Origin: Buddleja alternifolia | Taxonomy: Eukaryota; Streptophyta; Magnoliopsida; Lamiales; Scrophulariaceae | Length of the DNA stretch: 64,000 nt | Assembly (NCBI GenBank): GCA_019426215.1 | Contig: CM033400.1 | Location: forward strand, 11,888,568-11,952,567 | Reading direction: 5' to 3' | Shown here: piece by piece, positions 11,653-24,262 of the stretch | Numbering within the stretch: the stretch's first letter is position 1 | How the letters are laid out: the number at the start of each line of letters is the position of its first letter | Notes under the pieces: model-generated | Databases searched by the model: none | Seen by the model: only the letters and a program-made list of their open reading frames with translations | Told to the model about the DNA's origin: nothing | Translations under genes and position numbers: made by a program

Positions 11653-13159
11653 ATGCAGGTACCTAGAGCCAGCACCGATACATCAATTTGGTACATCGAT
11701 AGTGGGTCATCAAGGCACATGACAGGCTCAAAGGATCTCTTGATCAACTATCGTGCAACCAATGGTCCTCAAGTTATATTTGGTGATAACTCCAAAGGTA
11801 AAACCAAAGGTATAGGTATCATGCATAGGGGGAACGTCATGATAAGTGACGTGTACTATGTTGAGGGTCTTAAGCATAATTTATTGAGCATTGGTCAATT
11901 TTGTGATAAAGGCTTTGAAGTTAAATTTTCTAGCGACTATTGCTATATTAATGACACTAAGATTGGATCTACTAAATTGAAAGAAAAAAGAACACATAAT
12001 GTTTATTTGGTAGATTGGGGTTCGACAATCCATAACAACCCTACATGCTTTGTTGCTAAGTCTAAATATGAATTAGGTTGGTTATGGCATAGAAAAATGA
12101 ACCACCTCAACCTTAAGGTAATCTCTAAATTAATATCGCTAAATCTTGTAGAAGGAATACCTAAGGGTTCCTTTCAGAAAAATCGCTTATGTGATGCATG
12201 TCAAATTTGTAAACAAGTCAAATCATCTTTTAAGAAGAAACCTTATCTATCTACTTCTAGAATTCTTGAATTATTGCATATGGATTTGTTTGGTCCTATT
12301 CAAATCATGAGTGTTAGTGGTAGAAAATATTTGCTAGTGATAGTTGATGATTTCTCACGCTATACATGTGTAGAATTTTTAGCGTCTAAAGATGAAACAA
12401 ATGGCAAACTCACAGCGCTAATTCATAAATTACAAATTTCAAAAGATTTAAAGGTGATGAGAATTAGAAGCGATAGAGGAACTGAATTTACTAACCATAT
12501 TGTTGAGAAGTTTTGTACAGATTTTGGAATACTCCATGACTATTGTGCGCCTAGAACGCCTCAACAAAATGGAGTTACCGAGCGACAGAACAGAACGCTT
12601 AAAGAACTCACTAGGACAATGTTAGCAGAGTTCAAGCTGCCTCAAGAGTTTTGGGCCAAAGTAATAAATACCGCTTGCTACACTCAGAACCGGCGTATGA
12701 TCAACAAGCAACATGAAAAGATTGCATATGAGTTATGGAAGGGACGTAAGCCTAACGTTTCTTATTTTCATCTGTTTGGTTAAAAATGTTTCATTTATAA
12801 CAATGGATCCCACAACCTAAAAATGTTTTATCCTAAAGCAGATGAAGGAATCTTTCTTGGCTATGCCAAAAATGGAAAGAGTTTTCGCATCCTAAATAAG
12901 ATCAAATCGAAGGCTGAAGAGTCTATTCATGTTGTGTTTGATGATGCTAACCAAGAGCTGAGTAATGTTAATATTGATGATGCAAGAGTTGAAGATCTTT
13001 CCCAACAAGCGTCACAAATCAATCTTGGTGATGAAAGTGATGATGAGATCTTTGTGCCCAATCCTAAGGTTACTCGTGAGGTTATCAATGATGATATTGC
13101 AAGAAATACTGATGATCATGAAGAGAATGATCATCAAGAACAAATTAGAACTGTGAATG
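11653..13159 (+). pseudogene. Copia A pol: protease and integrase
   Basis: A clean frame of 376 codons (11653-12783) holds the aspartic protease motif WYIDSGSSRHMTG (residues 12-24), the GAG-pre-integrase region with the HHCC zinc-binding pattern (WLWHRKMNHLN, then CDACQIC), and the integrase core with D in LLHMDLFGP, D in IRSDRGTEFT and E in NGVTERQNRT. A stop at 12781 is followed by a second open stretch (12823-13159) with the FYPKADEGIFLGYA motif that follows Copia integrases. Copia B then interrupts the gene within an acidic linker; the same frame resumes at 17954. Confidence 0.85.
13155..13159. other. Target-site duplication of Copia B, left
   Basis: GAATG immediately before the left LTR; repeated at 17949-17953. 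Confidence 0.9.
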
Positions 13160-13569
13160 TGTTAGGAATCAATGCTCATAAACGAATAAAAGTGAATAAA
13201 AAAGTAAGAAAATAAGCGACACAAGATTTACCACGGTCTACATTAGAGGTTAATTATTGATTGTATGATGAGAGATACATATTACAAGAGAAGAGTATGT
13301 ATATATACTCTTGTAGAGTCTTGGAAGACTTATATTCACATAAGGAAACAAAACCCAGCCCTACGTGTCTTTTTTGACGAGACTTGGTCAACACACCGCT
13401 GGAATGCCATGGCGTTCGCTCCTTAAAGCCGTGGTGATGCCCCTACTGTCGCGGTGTTGAGGCTGGAACACCGTGGTGTTCGGTATACTGCTTCGTGACG
13501 CCGCCTGTTTTCTTCCTTATACTTTGATCTAAACTCGATCCTCTTCCAATCAGTCTATATATCCCATCA
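13160..13569 (-). repeat. 3' LTR of Copia B
   Basis: On the plus strand it reads TGTTAGGAATCAATGCTCA to CATATCCCATCA. It lacks the AAGTGGTTCGGCCAAGAATG stretch present in the other LTR. Confidence 0.9.
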
Positions 13570-13582
13570 ATCTCCCACTTGG
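13570..13582 (-). other. Polypurine tract of Copia B
   Basis: On the minus strand CCAAGTGGGAGAT abuts the 3' LTR; AAGTGGGAGAT is a common plant Copia polypurine tract. Confidence 0.8.
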
Positions 13583-13782
13583 AGACTGATCACCTCAACT
13601 CTTGTTATACTTCTTCACCACCCCGGTGAAAGTATCCTCTAGTGCAGACTAGCCTCTTTCATCACAGAAACTTGAGGCCAACTGAGGCCATACGAAACCT
13701 TAGTTTTTCGGTGGTAACTCCTTTCATTAACATATTCTCTGGATTCTTCGCACCAAGAACCTTCTTCAACTCCAAAGTCCCA

Positions 13783-16700
13783 TCATCTATCATCTCTCAT
13801 CTCTCGGATATGATGATACTTCAATTGAATATGCTTCATCCTTGAGTGAAACACCAGATTCTTTGCAAAACAAATGACACTTTGACTATCACTATGAAGT
13901 GCACAATCCCGTTGCTCCTTTTCAATCTCCCTCAGAAAATTCTTCAACCAAACCATCTCTTTACCCGCTTCTGAAATAGCAATGTACTCGGCTTCAATTG
14001 TGGAGAGTGCTACACACTTTTGTAGCCTAGAAGTCCAACTTATAGTAGTGCCTCCCAAAGTGTAAATGTACCCTGATGTACTCTTTCGCCCATCTTGACC
14101 ACCACCTAAATCCACATCCACGAAGCCCTCCAAAGTATACTGCCCGAAAAACACAAGCACATACTCGATGTATATATATATATATACCACCTCACAACTC
14201 CGACTGCATGAGCTATATCCGGCCTTGTACACATCATTGCATACATCAAACTCCCAATGACAAAGGCATAAGGAACTTTTGCCATTTGGTCTTGCTCCTC
14301 CTCAGTGTTAAGCGATTGTTCCTTACTTAATTTGAAATGACTCCCCAAAGGAGTACTTCTAAACTTTGCATTTGTGATTGTAAATCTAGCAAGTACCTTT
14401 TCTATATACTTCTCTTGAGTCAACTTAAAACTCCTACTCGACCTATCTCGAATGAGTCTTATACCAAGAATTGTATTTGCAGCTCCTAAGTCCTTCATCT
14501 CAAATTCAGTAGAAAATTGCTTCTTCAACTTATCGATTTCTCTCATGTTAGACCTAACCACTAACATATCGTCCACATAGCAAAAATATGATATAACAAT
14601 CCCTAAAATTCTTAAAATTGCAACAATGATCCATTTGACATCTAGTATATCCACTACTAGCCATGAAAGTGTCAAATTTCTTGTACAATTGCCTCGGAGC
14701 TTGCTTAAGTCCATACAAGCTTTTCTCTAGCTTGCATACAAGATTTTCTTTTCCATTCTCCAAAAAACCTTCTGGTTGAACCATGAAAATGTCCTTTTCC
14801 AAATCTCCATGAAGGAATGTCGTTTTTACATCTAATTGCTCAAGATGCAAATTCTCTGCAGCAACAAGACTTAGAACCATCCTAATGGTAGTCAACTTGA
14901 TAACCAGCGAAAATATCTCAGTGTAGTCAATCCCTTGCTTCTGTTGGAACCCTTTAACTACGAACCTCGCCTTGTACCTTTTACTACCATTCGGTTCATC
15001 CTTAACACGGAACACCCATTTGTTCTACAAAGCCCGTTTCTTCCTCCGATAACTCAGTCAACCTCCAAGTTCTATTTCTCTCAAGCAAAATCATTTCATC
15101 CTTCATGGCTAGCTCCCACTTGAGAGAATCTCCTACACTCATCACCTCGTTGTGCGACTCGGGCTCACCCAGATCCGTCAAAAGTAAATAGTGTAAGGAA
15201 GAGTAATACCTCATGTTTGGTTTAGAAGTTCTACTCGATCTTCTCAAGTTTGGTGGTGGAGTCTTCGGATCTTCTTCAATCCTATTCTCAGTGTCATTCC
15301 TTGCAACTTCGTTTAGAGTGATCTCTTCCAATATCGCCTTTGGTTTCTCATTATCCTTAGTCTCTACCCCAAGTCTATCCTTGTAAAGCACCTTTTCGTT
15401 GAATGTGACATCCTTATGCATTATGATTTTGTTGTTTTGGTAATCCCAGAACCGATACCCAGAACTCTCTCCTCCATAGCCGATAAAGATGCACTTCTGT
15501 GCTTTAGGATCCAACTTATCCCTGTCATTAGAACTTCGCAAGACATAAGATAAACAACCGAAAATTTTTAAATGCAATAAATTTACCTCATTTCCAGACC
15601 AAACCACCTCCGATATTTTGAAGTCCAATGGTACTGAAGGTCCCCCGTTGAAAGGTAAGCCGCCGTGCTCACTGCACCAGCCCAAAAATGTCTTTGGCAA
15701 TCCGGAGTAGAGCCTCATGCTCCTAGCACGTTCATTCAAAGTCCTATTCATTCGCTCTACAATCCCATTCTGCTGCGGAGTCCCCGGAATGGTCTTGATC
15801 ATCTTTATCCCATTCTATGCACAATAATCTTTGAATTCTTGGCTGTCATACTTTTCGCCATTATCCGACCTCAAACTCTTCAGTCTCAAACCCGTCTCAT
15901 TCTCGACTTTCGCCTTCCATTTCTTAAAGGTACTAAACACATCAGACTTATTTTTCAGAAAATAAACCCATACTTTTCAAGTGGAATCATCTATGAAGGT
16001 GATGTAGTATCTCGACCCTCCAAGCGACTGTACGGGTGTTAGTCCCCATACATCGGCATGCATAAGCTCCAATTTCTCTACCTTTAGTTATCTACCCTTC
16101 TTGGAGAAGCTCACCTTTTTCTGCTTCCCAAGCACACAGTCTTCACAAAGATCCAATTCAACCGTCTTCGAGATTGGTAGCTTCTCCTTGGATGCCATGA
16201 TCCTCATTCCCTTCTCACTCATATGCCCAAGTCACCTATGCCATAAATGCATATCTTTTGTGACATCGACTGCAGCTAACGAGTCCTTTTTAATCTCCGT
16301 GGTGTACAAAGTCCCCGACTTCTTACCATGAGCCACCACCAGACTTTCTTTGGTGATTTTCCATACACCAACACCAAACACCGTGGTGTAACCATCACTG
16401 TCAATTTGACCCATCCAGATCAAATTCTTTCTCAACCCCGGAACATGTCTCACATTCTGCAGTTTCAACTGCATTCCCTATGCCGTCGTCACTGTGAAAT
16501 CACCCTTACCAATAATTTCCAAGGGTTCGTCATCTGGAAGAAAAACCTTTTCAAATTTTCCAGAAACGTAATTTGTTAGATAATTCTTACACGAAGTAGC
16601 ATGGAATGACGCACTTGAGTGCAGTACCCATTGGTCGACTGGACTGTCAACACAGCAAACCAAAGCATCTCCGACATTGTATGCTGCTGTGTTTGCTTGT

Positions 16701-17449
16701 TGATGTTCCCGATTTTGATTATGACCCACCTTTTCTGGACAATCTCTCTTGTAATGACCTTTCTTCCCGTAGCCCCAGCAATCAACATCCTTGCGCTGTT
16801 TAGACTTCGCTCTCCCCTTGGACTTGGATCTGGATCGACCTCTACCTTTCTGACCACCCTATTGAACACCTCTCCCTCTACTTTTCGTACTCAATGCTGT
16901 AGATGTGAGTTCTCCTGATTTCCTCCGCCAAATATCCTCGCTCAAAATCAGATCCCGAATCTCCTGAAGTTTCAACTTCCTTTGGCTAGATGAACTATTC
17001 ACAACAGTTACCGTCGCACTCCAACTTTCCGACAATGAAGACAACAAAATTAAGCCCCTTACTTCGTCCTCGAAATTAACATCAACCGAGCTCAACTGAG
17101 TGATGATCACGTTGACCTCATTGATATGATTGGTCACCGATCCCCCCTCCATCATCCTCAAATTGAATAAACTTCTCATCAGGTAGACTTTATTCTATGC
17201 GGATGGCTTCTCATACATGTTGGATAACCTGCTGTCGTAGTTTGATCTAGGATGTTAAACATCACGTTTCTTGATAACGTCAATTGAATAACACCTAGGG
17301 TTTGCCTATCCGATAATTCCCAATTCTTGTCTGACATCTTTTCAGGCTACTTCTCCGACAACGGTGATAATCCTCTATCTGTGTTCGCCAAAATCCAAAA
17401 TCTTTTCCATTGAATTTGTCAATTTCACTTTTCCTTCTTCAGCCTCCAT
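13783..17449 (-). pseudogene. Copia B gag-pol polyprotein, decayed
   Basis: Read from 17449 downwards. Gag includes a RSLFNLRMMEGGSVTNHI-type segment (about 17179-16859). A protease-like region follows with the active Asp lost (WVLHSSASFHATS instead of DSGAS). Integrase has GTPQQNGIVERMNRTLNER near 15780, then the FGCLSYV and IFIGYGGESSGYRFW motifs. RT covers YKARFVVKGFQQKQGIDYTE, QLDVKTTFLHGDL and a YVDDMLVV motif near 14570. RNase H has STIEAEYIAISEA near 13990. Frameshifts separate the pieces. The gene order protease-integrase-RT-RNase H is that of Copia. Confidence 0.9.
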
Positions 17450-17476
17450 TGATTCACACAGATCGCTATAACCCGT

Positions 17477-17489
17477 GCTCTAGATACCA
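17477..17489 (-). other. Primer-binding site of Copia B
   Basis: On the minus strand TGGTATCTAGAGC lies two bases inside the 5' LTR; it matches the initiator Met primer site with a small change. Confidence 0.8.
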
Positions 17490-17491
17490 GT

Positions 17492-17948
17492 TGTTAGGAA
17501 TCAATGCTCATAAATGAATAAAAGTGAATAAAAAAGTAAGAATATAAACGACACAAGATTTAAGTGGTTCGGCCAAGAATGCCTACGTCCACGATCTACA
17601 CTAGAGGTTTATTATTGATTGTATGATCAGAGATACATATTACAAGAGAAGAGTATGTATATATACTCTTGTAGAGTTTCGGAATACTTATATTCACATA
17701 AGGAAACAAAACCCAGCCCTAAATAGTTCAAAACGCAATTTTTTTTACTAGACTTGGTCAACACACCGCCGGAATGCCGTGGCGTTCACTCCTTAACGCC
17801 GAGGTGATGCCCCTACTGCCGTGAACGCTGCAGCGTTGCGGCTGGAACGCCGTGGTGTTTGGTATACTGCTCCATGACGCTGCCTGTTTTCTTCCTTATA
17901 CTTCGATCCAAACCAGATCCTTTTCCAATCACTCTACATATCCCATCA
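17492..17948 (-). repeat. 5' LTR of Copia B
   Basis: Partner of 13160-13569, running TGTTAGGAATC to TATCCCATCA on the plus strand, 457 bp. Confidence 0.9.
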
Positions 17949-17953
17949 GAATG
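17949..17953. other. Target-site duplication of Copia B, right
   Basis: GAATG, identical to 13155-13159; joining the two sides restores the reading frame of Copia A. Confidence 0.9.
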
Positions 17954-18563
17954 ATGAAGCGACTGTGCAAGAGGCGAATGAGGGTCAAGCGATTAAAAAT
18001 CAAGAGTCTCTCAACCCGTTCCAACCAGATCGTAAATGGCTTAGAGATCATTCACCAGAGCTAGTAATCGGAGATATTGGAGCACCTGTAAGGACTAGGG
18101 CCGCTAATTCAATGAGGCCATGTTCGCAAGTTTCCTATCTCAAATGGAACCATAGAAAGTGGATGAAGCGCTTAGTGATTCAAGTTGGGTAGAAGCGATG
18201 CAAGATGAGCTTAACTAATTTGAGGGTAATAAGGTTTGGACGCTAGTTCTCAGGCCAACTCACCAAGGAGTTATTGGGACTAGATGGGTTTTCAGGAACG
18301 AAATGGACGAAGATGGTATTGTTGTAAGAAACAAAGCTAGATTGGTCGCTCAGGGTTATTGTCAAGAAGAGGGTATTGACTTTGATGAGACTTATGCTCC
18401 AGTGGCCCGTCTTGAAGCAATTCGGATGTTCCTAGCATTTTTCGCATTCAACAAACTCACAGTATATCAAATGGACGTGAAGAGTGCTTTCCTGATTGGT
18501 AAACTCCAAGAAGAAGTTTATGTGGAGCAACCCCTAGGATCCATCAACAACCATGGCAAAAGT
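17954..18563 (+). pseudogene. Copia A pol, start of reverse transcriptase
   Basis: Continues the acidic linker (RTRAANSMRPCSQVS) and enters the RT domain: [61 protein letters not shown] frameshift lies near 18140 and a stop near 18215. It ends abruptly at the LTR of element C, before the ALYGLKQAPRAW and YVDD blocks. Confidence 0.85.
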
Positions 18564-20352
18564 TGTTAGGACTATGCCCTCAGGTGCTATAGAGGATAGA
18601 ATGATAGGGCATCTTTCTTGTAATGAACTTATTTTGTTATTAATAATAAAGACATTATTTAGTTTTCACTTAAATCTTATTTGCATCTATAAGTAGTGTA
18701 AAACGTTTTGTCCATGTTCTCAGTGCGATCACTCTACTTCTTATGGGATAGGAAGGTTGGCACTAGAGAGATCGATCTTGATTAATGAAAACTAGTTCGC
18801 AAGTAAAATGAAGTCTTTAAAGGACAAATAAAGACTTAGAACACTTTTACAATCTTAACTTTGACATGAGAGTGCTAGTCGAGTAACATGAGATGGTAGG
18901 AGTTTAAGATTGTAGGCACATCATTGGAACTGATATGCTCGAACACGACTCGCATCTGTTCTGTCATATGGGTTTTCACTCTGTGACTATCAATGACAGA
19001 ACTGATTATGCATAATAGGTATAAGTGAACCTTTGACCTGAAGTGTAGGCTGAAGATGCACTTGTGACGTCAAGTATTTCATTAGAGTAGTTAGACCCAA
19101 TTCACCCGTTGGTAGGGTCAACCTCAAAATGCGGCTTGATGGGCAAGTGGTAGTCTTAGTTGATATCTAATATGAGATTTGTTCTCTCATAAGTTAATGA
19201 GAAAGTACCCTATGTGATTATAGATAAATAGAGATCAAAGTCTTTGGCCAAAGCAAAAAGAGACGATTGTGCGAGGCAGTAAATCGATCTCAATGATCTC
19301 GTATTATTAAAATTAATACATATGGTCAAGTCCAGTGAGTTTGACATAACCTTTACTCTCACTTGACTGGGGTACGTGAACAAAGAGTTTATACTTATAC
19401 GGTATTTACGATTGGAAGGTTGTGGAATGATCCAATCATTCGATTTCGTTTGGGCTACGAAGTGGGCCACATGACTGGCTAGGTGTTACCCACTTCCTTT
19501 GGTTTCATCTCATTACCAAACAAAACGAACCTAAAGAGTAGCGCTAAAGGATTGACAAAGAAAAATGAAAAGGAGTTTCTATTTTTCTTTTAGGAGTTTT
19601 AATTTATTGGATGAATTAAATAATTAATTGTTCATTAGAAGAAATAATTAATTATAAGGATAAAATTAATTATTAGCTAATTTCCTTTGGAAATAAGTTA
19701 ATGAATTAATTTATCTAATTAATTTGATTATTTATTTATTTAATTAATTAATTTAATGGACATAATAAATTATTAATTAAATAGATAATTAATTAAAATA
19801 AAAGAAGCCACGAGACCATATTGGGCGTCCATGAGGACGCCTATAAGGTCAAGTTGGGCATCCAGAAGGATGCCCAACAACAAGGGAGTCTTTTGTTTGT
19901 CTTGGTCAATAAATCATGAGATGTAAAAGGAGTCTTTGACGTAAAACAAGACATAGACTTCATAACTCTCCTAGAAAGAAAAGAAGAAAATCCTCATCCC
20001 TCTCTCTATACTAGCCGTAGCCCCTAGAGGAAAAAATGAGAATTTTTCGTCATTCAATCCATGCGTGATAATTTAGAGACAACATAATTTCGTTGTTCGG
20101 ATCAAATTCAAGAAAGTCAACGAACTCAAGAATTAAAGATTACACGTGGATTGAAGAAATCGAGACTTCATCAATTCGAGTTTTTGAGGAGGAATCAGAT
20201 TCTCCAACCACTTTGCTTCAACGGGTAAGTAGTTATTCGTTACGCGAAATTATAGATTTGAATATGCGATCAAAGAATTTAAACTTTGTGTTTTAAATTA
20301 AATTTTTGAAATCCTTTCGCTGCGTTTATTTGATTTTTCGCGAAACCCAATA
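18564..20352 (+). repeat. LTR of element C (about 1.79 kb)
   Basis: Starts TGTTAGGACTATGCCCTC and ends next to a TGGTATCAGAGCC primer site. An inverted, partly matching copy lies at 59955-63785. The right edge is given to within a few bases because the terminal CA is degenerate. Confidence 0.8.
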
Positions 20353-20353
20353 G

Positions 20354-20365
20354 TGGTATCAGAGC
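20354..20365 (+). other. Primer-binding site of element C
   Basis: TGGTATCAGAGC, the standard initiator Met tRNA complement of plant LTR retrotransposons, directly after the LTR. Confidence 0.85.
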
Positions 20366-21039
20366 CAATCTCTGATTCGCATATTTAATCGTGTTTATGT
20401 GATTTATGATATGCATAATATGTGCTTTTGAAGCATGCAATTATGTGTTAATTAAATTTGCATTTTTATGGTTTTATGCATGGATTTTGATTTTTTATGT
20501 TTATTGTAAATCTGGGTAATTTTATGATATGAGAAAGAAAATCAAGAAATGAGAAAAAACGGGGTTCGAAAGCCCCGAACTGATCGCGCACAGCGCTGTG
20601 CAGCGTGCTTTCTGCGCGCAACACGGCCTGACGGGTCGTGTGTTCTGAGGAACGACCCTCTAAACCGGGTCTTGGATTCGGGTCGGTCAACGGGCTATGT
20701 ATTGGGTCGAAATTAGTATTTGGATTTTGGGTAAATTTAATTATTCAGGTGGGTCAAAAGGATGATGACCCGGTATAATTCAAATTAGGCCCAATTGAAA
20801 AATTACTTAATTTTGACTTATTAATTAGCTTGGGCTTAATTTAATTAATTCCAAATGGGCCATTGGATTGGTGATTTGAATTTAAATTAAAACTAGCCCA
20901 ATAAAAATTAATAATGCGTGCATGTTTTTTTTTCTAATTAATTAATTTGAGCCCAATTGAATTAAATCCAAGTAAACCAAAAGGATGGTAACTTGGGTTT
21001 GATGAAATCGAGCTCAATAAGATTAATTGGAATAAAAAT
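20366..21039 (+). mobile_element. Leader region of element C, first part
   Basis: AT-rich untranslated sequence with a GC-rich island near 20575-20700. No gag is recognisable. It is interrupted by solo LTR A2 and probably resumes at 22562. Confidence 0.5.
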
Positions 21040-22561
21040 TGTTAGTAAATTTCTTGTTAGATGTTTTGATGATGACAAATAGGATTTTATATTAGACCCC
21101 AAAATATGTAAGTTTGATTTTATTAGAAATCATGTATAATCTTTGAGCGTTAGATTTGTAATAGGCTTTATTTATTTTCATTTTAGTCTGTTAGGCTAAA
21201 TATCTTAGACTGAGCGTCTGATAATTTATGAGTGAGCTTATCAGTAGTTAAGTTTGAAAACTCAAGCGTCTGAAGTCTGAATGAAGAATCCAAGCGTCCA
21301 ATTATTGATTGAGGACAGAAATCATTCAGTAGTGATTGAGCGTCTATCAATGACCAAATGTCACCTGAATTTATTTCTAAGTCTAGAAGGAGTTTAATAC
21401 AAATATTCTCAGATCATTAATTGCCAACAGGCATTTAATTCAAATGCATTAAATGTTGATAAGAGCATTAAATGTAAAAAGCTCTTCAGAATGTACGGAG
21501 AAGTCACCCTATTGGACTGTCATCTATTCTGAGACTGCAGCGCCAACTCTTGTGCAACAAATTTTCAGGAAAAATGACAAAAGTGGTTCACTCGCGGAAG
21601 TGAGAGACGCGTCTGTGCATGTGTCAAACAAACACTTTTTCCAAGAATATCTATAAATAGACTTCAGCAACAAGCCAAAATCAGAGATCTAACACGGTAC
21701 AGCCTTACAAGCCAAAACTCTGTTGCATTGAAGTCTCAATCCTTAAACTCTTAGAAAAGCCAGAATAATCAAGCAAACATTCTCTTTGCTTTTTTTCAAA
21801 TCCTGAGACGGTCAACCAATATCTCAAACATTCTTTTCAAAGAAACCTACACTATTATTGAGATATTTCCAAATTGTTTGAACTTCCCAAAAATCAAACA
21901 AACCGTGTAACAAAATCCCATCCAAGCCTCGCGATCTGCGTGAAGTCGAAGTTGGATACTTGCAATATTTCTGGGTGAAAGAAACAAGGGGATAGAAGTG
22001 TCTTGGAGCAGAAATCTGTATGACCAAGGAGCTCAAGTCATCAATATCCATCTCTCCCTAATTAGTAGAAGATTTTGTGTGATTCTTTGAGAATCATTTT
22101 AGTGGATTGCCTTCGAGTGTTTGAGGAGAAGAAGGACGTAGTTGGGATTACACCATCCAACGAACCTTTCAATTCTTTGTGTTCTTTACTTTACCATTAT
22201 TTTTACCTTGTCATATCATTGCATAAATCGGTTAAGTTAACACATTGATTAACCATTTAAAGCTAAGCAACTAAAGAAAACTTTGTGACGCTAAAACATT
22301 GCAAAAGGAAGACTTAAAACTATTCCGCTGTGCTAACCCTGGTTAAAGAACTGAACACTTAAACCTACTAGGTTATAATATTCAAATCTTGAGTCTAAGT
22401 TAATCTTTTCAAAACAGTCTTCAAGTAGACGCTCAGCCAAGTGCCTATATTTTCGAGCGTCCAAACCGATTTTAATACAAAACTTTTTTAAGTCGAAAAA
22501 GACTTCAAGGTCTATTCAACCCCCCCTTCTAGACCCTTTCGTATACCACTTGAGAACAACA
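21040..22561 (+). mobile_element. Solo LTR of Copia family A (A2)
   Basis: 1522 bp from TGTTAGTAAATTTC to ACTTGAGAACAACA, similar along its length to the LTR at 8036. It is flanked by a perfect AAAAT duplication (21035-21039 and 22562-22566). No internal sequence is present, so it is the product of LTR-LTR recombination. Confidence 0.9.
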
Positions 22562-23204
22562 AAAATATTTAATTAGAATACTTAATTATTTTTCTTGGAG
22601 ATTAATAATTAATTTATGGATTAAAAATTATTAATTTTTCCTCGACTTGGAAATTAATTGAATATTTGAATAAAGAATACAAATTATTTTTCTTAGATGA
22701 TTAATAATTAATTCTTTAATCAAATAAAAGTTTTTCCGATTAAAGATTGCTTAAATCATAATAAAATAGGATTCCATATTTTATGTATTTATTTTAGTTG
22801 GATTAATATTATTTTAATTAACGGTAGATATACTTAATTTATAATTTTGTATATCTAAGTCATCTAGTAGGACTAGAATGATTTTAATTGAAATAATCAA
22901 TATATAAAAGTAGGGAATTTTAATAAAGGACTTTTTAGTTGGACCAAAATTTTATATAATCAACATAAGTGTTTTAATATAGCGAGCATGTATTAAATAT
23001 TGCGAGCATGTATTAATTGATCCGAGCATGTCTTATATGATGGAAACACCGATCATGGACTTAGGTTATATTTGATTTAATTTTCTTATTATGGGTTGTT
23101 GTAGTAAAATAATTTAAAATTATTAAAGCCCGTAAAGTTTAGTTTTTCTGCTTTAAATTTTAATGTGATGGCCCATTGGCTCGAGCCCTATAGAAAAAGT
23201 TTAG
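22562..23204 (+). mobile_element. Leader region of element C, continued
   Basis: AT-rich, non-coding; composition and GCCCATTGG-type words resemble 20700-21030. Includes three close copies of GCGAGCATGTATTAA-like text near 22980-23035. Its right edge against the satellite is uncertain, and no 3' LTR of C follows. Confidence 0.4.
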
Positions 23205-23556
23205 TTTGAATAAAAGTTTAGTTCTTGATAATATGTCGTAAACCTTTTTTTTTCCTTTCAAATTATACACACAGAACTTTCGAAAATATATGACATATTA
23301 TCAAGAAAGTTTTTTATTCAAACGAAAGCTATTTATCAATAGATTTGTGCGACTTCACGAGAAAGTCCATAAGGCACTGTAAGATGCTCGAAATCATAAA
23401 CTATTTTTTCTGATCAAAGTAGACATAAGAATTTCTGAAAATGTATGACCCTTTATCAAGAAACGTCTAGTATAAAATAATTTTTCTTCAAACATAAGCT
23501 AAAATTTGTTAACAGTTTTGCGCGACTTCACGAGAAAATTCATAATGCACTGTAGG
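23205..23556 (+). repeat. Satellite-like tandem repeat, left part (about 2 units)
   Basis: Units of about 173-179 bp share GCGCGACTTCACGAGAAAGT, then CATAACGCACTGTAGGATGCTC. The array is interrupted at 23556 by solo LTR D and resumes at 36120 in the same phase and orientation. Confidence 0.8.
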
Positions 23557-23561
23557 TGTTG

Positions 23562-23780
23562 CACTACTACAAAAATGCACTATTATAGCGGTTTTGTAAA
23601 ACCGCTGCACAAAGGTACCTATTATAGCGGTTCATGGGGAACCACTTTAATAGGCAAGGCCTATTACAGCGGTTCATTGCCTATTACAGGGGTTCATTGT
23701 TGAACCGCTGCAATAGGTTCTGGACTACCTATTACAGCGGTTCAGCAATGAACTACTGTAATAGGTAGCGGTTCTTCTAG
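23562..23780 (+). repeat. CACTA left terminal and subterminal repeats
   Basis: The terminal CACTACTAC is followed by at least six copies of the TATTACAGCGGTT word, some paired head-to-head with AACCGCTGTAATA. In CACTA elements such repeats bind the TnpA-type protein. Confidence 0.85.
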
Positions 23781-23799
23781 GTTTAACATGGCCGCCCCC

Positions 23800-24105
23800 T
23801 TTCCCTCTCCCCACCCCACATTTCATCTCTCTCCCTCTCTCTCTACTCTTTACTCGGTCTCTCTCTCTACCAACAACCCCCCGATTTTGGCACTACCACC
23901 ACCGCCGCTGCCACCACCACCACCTCCGGTGTCGTCTCTCTCTCTTTCTCTATTCGCTTCTCTCTCTCTATATATATATACTTCGGCCACCACCGCCACC
24001 ACCACCAAAGCCATCACTACTACCGAAGCCACCACCACCACCACATACCGGTGCCACCTCTACCACGACAACCACCACCACCACCGTAAGCTTCTTCTCT
24101 CTCTA

Positions 24106-24156
<51 letters not shown>

Positions 24157-24262
24157 GTATATGTTCTCTCTCTCGCTCTATATATATATATATCTGTAAC
24201 TCTCCCTCTCTCTTTCTCTATAGCACCACCACCGCCGTCGCCTCCATCACCACCACCATTAT
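23800..24262. repeat. Low-complexity CT, TA and ACC microsatellites
   Basis: Alternating CT runs (24090-24138), TA runs (24136-24158, 24178-24193) and ACC/GCC triplets. An open frame of 158 codons over this stretch is only Ser/Leu/Pro/Thr repeats and is not taken as a gene. Confidence 0.8.

Larger units (their letters stand above)
13160..17948 (-). mobile_element. Copia retrotransposon B, full-length, nested in Copia A
   Basis: A complete 4.8-kb element on the minus strand: LTRs of 410 and 457 bp, primer site, gag, protease, integrase, RT, RNase H, polypurine tract and a perfect 5-bp duplication (GAATG). Protein motifs place it in the Tork/Tnt1-like group. Several stops and shifts plus LTR differences, including a gap of about 30 bp in the left LTR, show it is old and inactive. 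Confidence 0.93.
8036..18563 (+). mobile_element. Copia retrotransposon A, 3'-truncated and interrupted
   Basis: Order: 5' LTR (8036-9312), initiator-Met-type primer site, gag, protease, integrase, then the start of RT. Copia B is inserted between integrase and RT. The element stops inside RT at 18563, where the LTR of element C begins; RNase H and the 3' LTR are not in the window. The long LTR and a gag with a coiled-coil segment suggest the Sirevirus/Maximus lineage (inference). Three solo LTRs of the same family occur at 21040, 25896 and 53129. Confidence 0.85.

Noticed and set aside
14076..17000. Plus-strand open frames within Copia B
   Set aside because: Shadows of the minus-strand gag-pol; no domain of their own.
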